Below the pieces are notes generated by a model. That model did no database searches. It was not told the DNA's origin and saw only the letters and a program-made list of their open reading frames with translations. A DNA stretch of 11,281 bases from Candidatus Gastranaerophilales bacterium. Lineage in GTDB: Bacteria; Cyanobacteriota; Vampirovibrionia; Gastranaerophilales; Gastranaerophilaceae. Shown here piece by piece: positions 1 to 5,565 of this stretch. The position numbers and the translations under genes are program-made. The stretch is from positions 1 to 11,281 of the forward strand of contig CANQZO010000041.1 of assembly GCA_947628355.1 (NCBI GenBank), in the 5' to 3' direction. The number at the start of each line of letters is the position of its first letter. Position 1 is the stretch's first letter.

Positions 1-1994
1 TGTTGTTTTTTTCCTATTTGAGTTCTTATCTCGGGTAAAACTGCTGTAAGTTGATTTAAAACAGTTTCAAGCTGAGGATTATTACATAAAATTTTATTAT
101 TTTCAGAATATTTAATAACATAAGGTCTTAGTTCTTCTACGACTCTTTTTGTATTTTCGTCAGAAATTGATGCCAATTTTTTCCCGTTATTAAGATTAAC
201 AGGATATCCTTTTATAGCAAATGAATGTCTTGGAACATTATCAACTTGCGTTCCAAATTCGTTATGATAGAGTTCAAATCCAAAATAATCGTATACTTTT
301 TGCCGCTCTTGAGGTGTTAAATCTTTAACGGTAAAATACGTATCTTTTATAAATTCACTTGAAGGGTATTCTTGTTCAATTTTAAGATTACTAAATTCTT
401 CATCACTCATTCCCGCTAAAATGTCAGATAAAGTCTTCAGATTTTCAAATACCTTTTTTATTTGAGCTTCTGATAGAGGATTGGTTTCTATACCGATTGA
501 TTTAACTAAATTAGGAAGCATATTGCAATATTCTTCCTGTGAGGCGGGAATTAACGGCAAATATTCTTTTGCTTCGGGACTTATTTCAAAAAGTCCGCTA
601 TTTGATAAAACAAATTGTCTTAATATCCCTTTCTTTTCGCTTAACGGTATTTCGTTTATATTATTTTTGTTTATTAAACTCTTAAATTGAATTGCTAATA
701 TTATATCTTCAGGTGAAAAATTACTTAGAACGGATTTATCTAAAATTTTTTCCAATTCTTTTATGTCTTCAAATGATATATCTTCGTCACCGTAAAATCT
801 TACCCCCAGATAGTTAGGTAAAAGTTCTCCTGTTTGAACTTTTTGAACCAAATCATGAACATACTCTTTATTTCCTTTTTGTTTTTCAAGTATAAGTATT
901 CTGGAAATAATATCACCTGACAAAATATATTTGCCTTTATTGGAGTGCATGAAGAATAAAGTATAAAATAAATCTTTATTCTCGGGAGTTATTTCGAATA
1001 AAATAGTGAAAATTTCTCCGCCCGTAAATCTGTATTTACCGTCAGAATTTTTTGCATTAAATAATATGTCAAATATTTCTTTATTTTCGGGTTTCCAATA
1101 TGTAATCAAATTTGATATGCAGTTATCAATAAATCTGTAGTTTCCGTCAGTATCTTTTGCATCTGTTATTACATCAGCTGTTTCTTTATTATTTGGATTT
1201 ATATTTGTTAAAATATTAAATATATTATAACCGGTAAATCTGTAATGTCCTTTTTTATCAACCGCATTTAAAAGTTTATAAAATAATTCTTTATCTTCGG
1301 GTTTTATAACGGATATTAAATATTTTGTACTTGTTGTACTAAATCTGTATCTCCCGTTATTATCCGTTGAATTTAATATCGGCAGGAAAAATTCTTTATT
1401 TTCAGGTGTTAATTTTTCTAATAATTTATAAATATAATTTTGGTCAAATCTATATTGCCCTTGTTCATCTTTTGAATTGAGACAGGAGTATATTATATCT
1501 TTGTTTTCTTCCGTTAATTTTTCGAGTATAGTCAATATAATAAAATAATTATCAAATCTGTAATTTCCGTCAGCTGTTTTCTCATTAAATAATCTTTGAG
1601 CAAATTCCGTATTATCATGCAGGTAACCGTCATACAGATAGGTCTTTTTCATACTTTGATATGTTTCTTTGGAAATATCTTCATTTCCATTTATAAAATC
1701 ATTTTGAACGCTTTTTAAATAATATATAAATTTCTTTTTACGATCATCATTACAACTTATATTGTTTTCATAAGCATTTATGGCATTATCGATAACTGAT
1801 AGTATTTTATCTTTTTCGGGTTGAGCAGAATTGCCTTTAAAATTTAAACTCACTTGGGCTTTGCCATACGAAGACATAGCACCCAGAGAGCTTGCCTGTA
1901 CTTCTTCTTTTGTTTCAGAGGGCTCTTTTTTAGGCGGGTTAATCTGTTCATTAACTTGAACACGGGGTAATATATCTTTTTTTCTTATCTCCAT
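1..1994 (-). CDS. Large repeat protein with pre-HD region; partial, C-terminus beyond the window
   Basis: An open frame runs from an ATG at 1994 to the left edge (664 codons) with no stop, so the protein is cut at its C-terminus. Residues 1-60 are a low-complexity leader containing N-F-K-G-N (51-55). Residues 145-355 are six tandem 35-36-residue units starting Y-R-F (at 145, 181, 216, 251, 286, 321), and a seventh degenerate unit starts Y-I-L at 356. Each unit looks like two helices and a D-x-D-G loop. Residues about 512-664 align with residues about 262-402 of the neighbouring 818-residue protein: D-L-T-P-Q-E-R at 558 matches D-L-T-L-Q-E-K at 310, and I-G-K-K-Q at the edge matches I-G-K-I-Q at 398. 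In that protein the HD domain follows immediately. There is no signal peptide. The start has only a weak upstream GGA; the ATG ten bases upstream is out of frame. Function unknown; a role in scaffolding or ligand binding through the repeats is inference. Confidence 0.9.
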   Translation of the reverse strand, partial: MEIRKKDILPRVQVNEQINPPKKEPSETKEEVQASSLGAMSSYGKAQVSLNFKGNSAQPEKDKILSVIDNAINAYENNISCNDDRKKKFIYYLKSVQNDFINGNEDISKETYQSMKKTYLYDGYLHDNTEFAQRLFNEKTADGNYRFDNYFIILTILEKLTEENKDIIYSCLNSKDEQGQYRFDQNYIYKLLEKLTPENKEFFLPILNSTDNNGRYRFSTTSTKYLISVIKPEDKELFYKLLNAVDKKGHYRFTGYNIFNILTNINPNNKETADVITDAKDTDGNYRFIDNCISNLITYWKPENKEIFDILFNAKNSDGKYRFTGGEIFTILFEITPENKDLFYTLFFMHSNKGKYILSGDIISRILILEKQKGNKEYVHDLVQKVQTGELLPNYLGVRFYGDEDISFEDIKELEKILDKSVLSNFSPEDIILAIQFKSLINKNNINEIPLSEKKGILRQFVLSNSGLFEISPEAKEYLPLIPASQEEYCNMLPNLVKSIGIETNPLSEAQIKKVFENLKTLSDILAGMSDEEFSNLKIEQEYPSSEFIKDTYFTVKDLTPQERQKVYDYFGFELYHNEFGTQVDNVPRHSFAIKGYPVNLNNGKKLASISDENTKRVVEELRPYVIKYSENNKILCNNPQLETVLNQLTAVLPEIRTQIGKKQ
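825..1562 (-). repeat. Tandem 105-bp coding repeats (35-residue YRF units)
   Basis: The Y-R-F codons lie at 1554-1562, 1446-1454, 1341-1349, 1236-1244, 1131-1139 and 1026-1034, followed by Y-I-L at 921-929. The spacings are 108, 105, 105, 105, 105 and 105 bp. The visible consensus is Y-R-F-x4-I-x2-I/L-L, then P-E-N-K-E/D-x-F, then L-N-A-x-D-x-D-G. The half-unit before the first copy (D-N-T-E-F-A-Q-R-L-F, ending D-G-N) looks like a cap. The DNA copies have diverged (mainly the AAATCTGTA core is shared), so these are old protein repeats rather than a recent tandem duplication. The layout suggests an alpha-alpha solenoid. I do not recognise a named repeat family. Confidence 0.85.
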
Positions 1995-2054
1995 GAAAAT
2001 GCATTCCGATTGTTTATATTGAATATTATCGGTAAAATTAAAAAAAACTTTAAT

Positions 2055-2066
2055 AAGATTAATCTT
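2055..2066. other. 12-bp perfect palindrome in the 115-bp gap between the two HD-family genes
   Basis: AAGATTAATCTT is its own reverse complement. It lies in the AT-rich gap 1995-2109 between the stop of the 818-residue gene and the start of the left partial gene. It has no loop, so it is not a usable terminator. It could be a dimeric regulator site or chance in AT-rich DNA. The rest of the gap shows only weak -10-like strings on the minus strand (GATAAT, TATAAA) without a matching -35, so I call no promoter there. Confidence 0.25.
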
Positions 2067-2109
2067 TTTGTAACGGTTTGTAATTTATTTTACCTATAAA
2101 TATTGAATT

Positions 2110-4566
2110 TTATATTAATATAACGGGTATATTGTTTTCCTTTGCTGTTTTTTTAATTTCACTGTTTTCTGTATTCGAGTTTAGAAATTTATTTTTGTTC
2201 ATAACTACGGCTTGAATTTTTGGTTGAAATACAACAACTTCATTTTTATATTCTGTATTGTCTTCATTACCTTTAATCAAATATTCCTGCATATTGTTTA
2301 AAGCATCTTTTAAAGTTTTAGCATCAAGTGTGCGTCCGGAACTTAACGTAACAGATTGAATATCTCTTTTATCTGAAAATTTTTCTAAATGTTTATAAAG
2401 TTCAAAATATTCATCATCTGAAAGATTTAACTGTTCTTTTAAATAATTCGGAAGTTCACTGCGTTGTCTTTTATTTCGTTCAGCTTTTCCCTCGTCATTG
2501 GGATGGCAATTGTTTTCACCGTAAACAAAGTCTTTAAAATCTTCAAATCCTCTTTTACCGCCTGTACAACATACATGAACACCCGCTAATGCAATATCTG
2601 CATTTGAAGAATATAAAATTACATTGCAATTCTTTTGACTATATCCCAAATTATAATTGGTGCATATATTATCAGAAGCATTTAAAAAACTTGAACTTAA
2701 GCATATTTCTTTACTGTCGTCGCAAAGTGCAGTTAAAGAACTAAAGTCTGTGGAAGAATTATGAGATAATAAATTAAGATCCTTAACTTTTGTACCTTTC
2801 GGGAATCCATATTCGGATAAATCAGCTTCTTTATCCGTAAAATCTAAATATTTTACGCCGTCTTCATCTGTTGGGAATTTTGATGTGTCTTCAGGTAAAT
2901 TATCCGCAAATAATGGTATCCCGTTAGATTTGATTTTATTAATATTTTCATTTATTGCATTTATTCGGGCAGGTGAAGGTGCATATTCAAATCCTGAGGA
3001 TTCACTATCCGCCTTTGCCATTATTTGTGCTATTTTAAATTCATTCTTATGTCTGAATACAGCACCTAAATCTTTGTTTGATTTACTGTCTGTTAACCAG
3101 TGGCTGTTAACTGTTAAATTATATATTTGTTCCTTTTCCTGCATAGAAATCGGAACTTTTTTTATTATTTCTTTTGCATACATTGCTGAAGGACGTTGAT
3201 GTCCCTCATCGATTAATTCTTGTTTCTTTGCTATATCGTGAAACATTACGGAAAAGAATAATACTCTTATTTCTTCTTCGGTTAAATCTTGTATTTCAGG
3301 GTTATTTAGACACCGTTGTAAATTTTCTAAAGTATGGTGATCTATTGAATCTCCCCTGTGTTGAATTTTACCGATTACCGAAATAAATTCGGGGAATACT
3401 GATATGAAATCATTTAATAATTTTTCAGCTTCTTTATCTTCCTTATCTAATTTGATTTCATTATTTAATACAAAATCATTAACATATTTATTTGTTTTGG
3501 ATATAACTGCTTGTACTCGCGGGGATAGTGAAGAAGTATCTGCATTTGACGGAACGGGAAATTTAATTATATCGTTATTACTGTCTATACTGAATTGGTA
3601 GTAATCGAAAATTTCTTTCTTTTCTTGTAATGTTAAGTCTTTTATTGCCGTATTAAAATCAGAAATAAAATTATCTCTTGAATATTTAAGCGGCAGTCCT
3701 TGTCTATATTTGCTTAAATCTGCATTTCCAATACTATTTTTTAAAAACTCAATGTTTAAATAATTATTTTGTAAGAATTTATTAATTTTGTTTGGATGAA
3801 CATTTATTGCAGAAATCGGTTTATTTTTCATCCGTTCTCCAAGTTCTTGTTTTAATAGTTTTGAAGAACCTAATCTTTTTACATCTTTAATTAAGCCGAA
3901 TTTCATTAAACTGTCATTATCTTTAAGAGAGTTTATAAATTCATCATCTAAGAAAAAGTCAAATAATTGTAAATATTCTGATTGTTCTTGTGTTGATAAC
4001 ATATCAAAAGTTTCGTATTTTTGAATATTATTTATATTTGAAATAATATATCTGTAAATATCTTGAGGCATTTGCGTGCTATCAAATTTTGAATGTTTTT
4101 CATAAACTATGCGTGCCATTTTATGTAAAGAGTCTAAATCTTGTTCGGTAAGTTCTTCAAAATCTAAAATTCCTGCTAATTGGCTTAATTCATTCTTCGA
4201 ATTTGGAGGTAAATATTGTTGTAATTCGTTCTTAAAAAATATATATTTTGCTTCTACATTTTTATAATCTAAACGAGCAAGTCTTTTTATAAAATCTTTA
4301 TTTTTATAAATTTCACTTAACGGAACTCCGTTAGAAGTAAATAATTTAGTTATTTTTATTTCTCCGATTTTTTCATTAATTCTACTGCTCATTGCATTTT
4401 GAACATTTTTAGTTTTTCTTGTGAAATACTCAATGCCATAATTAATTGCCGGCGGCAATATATCGGGCTTGCCATCTTGGTTATTGGAATGTATAGTAGA
4501 ATATTTGCCGGAAAATGAACAATACTTATAACTGTTTGTTATTCCGTTAATTCTTTGTATTTCCAT
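2110..4566 (-). CDS. HD-domain protein with Cys-rich C-terminal region, 818 aa
   Basis: The central region, about residues 398-525, is an HD-type metal-dependent phosphohydrolase domain. Candidate ligands are H410 or H411, H443-D444 in M-F-H-D-I-A-K, H456, H489 in N-S-H-W, and D520 in M-A-K-A-D. This is the complete H...HD...H...H...D pattern, so a metal-binding active site is likely; the substrate (nucleotide, RNA or other) is unknown. Residues 1-400 are helical, charged and unassigned, with S-F-S-G-K at 17-21. Residues about 262-402 are homologous to the downstream partial gene. Residues about 590-690 hold seven cysteines (615, 622, 635, 647, 666, 667, 687) and the C-terminus ends in a beta-like segment, E-V-V-V-F-Q-P-K (776-783). 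There is no signal peptide or membrane segment. The start ATG is preceded by AAAAAGGAG with 5-nt spacing, and that site lies in an inverted repeat. It is 92 bp after the WG gene on the same strand. Confidence 0.85.
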   Translation of the reverse strand: MEIQRINGITNSYKYCSFSGKYSTIHSNNQDGKPDILPPAINYGIEYFTRKTKNVQNAMSSRINEKIGEIKITKLFTSNGVPLSEIYKNKDFIKRLARLDYKNVEAKYIFFKNELQQYLPPNSKNELSQLAGILDFEELTEQDLDSLHKMARIVYEKHSKFDSTQMPQDIYRYIISNINNIQKYETFDMLSTQEQSEYLQLFDFFLDDEFINSLKDNDSLMKFGLIKDVKRLGSSKLLKQELGERMKNKPISAINVHPNKINKFLQNNYLNIEFLKNSIGNADLSKYRQGLPLKYSRDNFISDFNTAIKDLTLQEKKEIFDYYQFSIDSNNDIIKFPVPSNADTSSLSPRVQAVISKTNKYVNDFVLNNEIKLDKEDKEAEKLLNDFISVFPEFISVIGKIQHRGDSIDHHTLENLQRCLNNPEIQDLTEEEIRVLFFSVMFHDIAKKQELIDEGHQRPSAMYAKEIIKKVPISMQEKEQIYNLTVNSHWLTDSKSNKDLGAVFRHKNEFKIAQIMAKADSESSGFEYAPSPARINAINENINKIKSNGIPLFADNLPEDTSKFPTDEDGVKYLDFTDKEADLSEYGFPKGTKVKDLNLLSHNSSTDFSSLTALCDDSKEICLSSSFLNASDNICTNYNLGYSQKNCNVILYSSNADIALAGVHVCCTGGKRGFEDFKDFVYGENNCHPNDEGKAERNKRQRSELPNYLKEQLNLSDDEYFELYKHLEKFSDKRDIQSVTLSSGRTLDAKTLKDALNNMQEYLIKGNEDNTEYKNEVVVFQPKIQAVVMNKNKFLNSNTENSEIKKTAKENNIPVILI

Positions 4567-4569
4567 ACA

Positions 4570-4600
4570 TACTCCTTTTTAGTATAAAGAAAAAGGAGTA
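4570..4600 (-). promoter_or_regulatory. Inverted repeat that pairs the ribosome binding site of the HD gene
   Basis: Read on the minus strand, TACTCCTTTTT (4600-4590), a 9-nt loop CTTTATACT and AAAAAGGAGTA (4580-4570) form a perfect 11-bp stem. The right arm is the Shine-Dalgarno sequence of the gene starting at 4566, so a transcript containing both arms would hide its ribosome binding site. There is no U-tract, so it is not a terminator. The loop contains TATACT, which could instead be a -10 box; transcription starting from it would lose the left arm. Whether either is used is unknown. Confidence 0.5.
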
Positions 4601-4658
4601 AGTTAAATTGATATATTATTAAAATATGTAAACGGGCTTAATAGTAAACATATAAAAT

Positions 4659-5543
4659 TTATTCTTCATCAACTCTTTTAATTTTATTAATAAGATTTTG
4701 TCTTACCCTGCTTAAAGGTCCGCTGGCAGGATTCCGCATATATTTATAATAATTTCTCGCATAAACAAAAGGATACTTTGGAAGCCAGGTGAATTTTATT
4801 AAAATATTAACAGTATCCGCTCCTTGCGAAAGCATTAATTCATCAATAGTATCTTCGTGTGCGGGGGATATTGAAGAAATTAATTTTATAAGGTAGTCGC
4901 TAAATGTTAAAAACGAGTAACCCGAAACTACACCCGTATTTACCATTAAACTTGTAACTTTATAATCCGGGTTTGTTTCAACTGTTTTGACGTCATCGGG
5001 CAGGGTGAGGGTGTCTGCCTTTACCTGCTCGATTTCGTACCATTGACCTTTGTATAATATCATCATTACATTTGGTTTTGGCATATATATATCTTCAAAC
5101 ATATTATCCAGAAGCACTTTTCCTTTAGAATCAACTACTCCGTATTTAAAGTCTTTGTATGTTAAAAACATTCCGCCGAACAGTAAGTCAATTGAATCAT
5201 AAACGGGAGCAATGACGGGAAATCCCGTTTCGTCATACAGACCGAAATCACTGTAGTTTCCGAGTTTTGCATATTTCCCCAAAACACGTTCAACGTGCTT
5301 GTATTTTATGGGAACAAGTATTTCACCTTTTGTATTTATTAATCCGAATTTTGTCCGTTTTTGAACTATAAATGCTTTTTCCCCGAGCCTTATTATTTTA
5401 TTGTATATCGGCTCTACAATAAAATTGTTGTTTTCATCACATAATCCGAATTTGTTATTTTCGCTTGTTATTTTAAGCTCCGCTATTGCGCTGAGCGGAA
5501 ACATCATATATATCAATAAAAACAAAGTTAATAACTTTTTCAT
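4659..5543 (-). CDS. Secreted WG-repeat protein, 294 aa
   Basis: The N-terminus is a typical Sec signal peptide: M-K-K, a hydrophobic core of about 15 residues and A-I-A before E22, so cleavage after A21 is likely. Four degenerate WG (PF14903-type) beta repeats follow, each with K/D-[FY]-G in place of W-G: K-F-G-L at 31, K-F-G-L at 65, D-F-G-L at 99 and K-Y-G-V at 133. Each runs into a D-x-x-G/N turn and a P-I-Y or P-V-Y type strand. Residues about 185-294 are not WG repeats and I do not recognise them; the segment ends in a basic, helical tail. The family is thought to form beta-propeller-like surfaces for binding, so a periplasmic or envelope binding role is inferred. No Shine-Dalgarno precedes the ATG; an extended -10 box ends six bases upstream, suggesting a leaderless transcript. 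It is divergent from the AsmA-like gene. Confidence 0.85.
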   Translation of the reverse strand: MKKLLTLFLLIYMMFPLSAIAELKITSENNKFGLCDENNNFIVEPIYNKIIRLGEKAFIVQKRTKFGLINTKGEILVPIKYKHVERVLGKYAKLGNYSDFGLYDETGFPVIAPVYDSIDLLFGGMFLTYKDFKYGVVDSKGKVLLDNMFEDIYMPKPNVMMILYKGQWYEIEQVKADTLTLPDDVKTVETNPDYKVTSLMVNTGVVSGYSFLTFSDYLIKLISSISPAHEDTIDELMLSQGADTVNILIKFTWLPKYPFVYARNYYKYMRNPASGPLSRVRQNLINKIKRVDEE

Positions 5544-5549
5544 ACTTTT

Positions 5550-5558
5550 ATTATATCA
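5550..5558 (-). promoter_or_regulatory. Extended -10 promoter for the WG gene (probable leaderless start)
   Basis: On the minus strand the sequence is TGATATAAT, then AAAAGT, then the ATG at 5543. This is a perfect TATAAT with the TGn extension, and the normal -10 to +1 distance puts +1 on the A of the start codon. No clear -35 is seen 16-18 bp upstream, which is usual for extended -10 promoters. On the plus strand the overlapping TATTAT (5549-5554) could serve the AsmA-like gene, with a 5-nt leader. Confidence 0.45.
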
Positions 5559-5565
5559 TGGTGAT

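Noticed and set aside
481..690. Plus-strand 69-codon open frame
   Set aside because: It lies within the minus-strand partial gene, whose repeats and homology to its neighbour are clear. Its composition is that of a reverse-frame shadow.
825..1562. CRISPR-like or satellite DNA periodicity
   Set aside because: The 105-bp period is a multiple of three, keeps an open frame and is conserved at protein rather than DNA level. There are no identical repeats with unique spacers.
2885..3601. Three short plus-strand open frames
   Set aside because: They are antisense to the HD domain and its flank in the 818-residue protein and have no binding sites or recognisable content.
4605..4655. Possible terminator after the WG gene (ATATGTTTAC paired with GTTTACATAT, then TTTT)
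   Set aside because: Two mismatches inside an AT-rich stem make it too weak to call. It may simply be a direct repeat of GTTTAC.
5401..5565. A 55-residue upstream extension of the AsmA-like protein, giving 973 residues
   Set aside because: It overlaps the 5' end of the WG gene on the opposite strand, whose signal peptide is clearly genuine. The membrane anchor with a basic start begins at the ATG at 5566.
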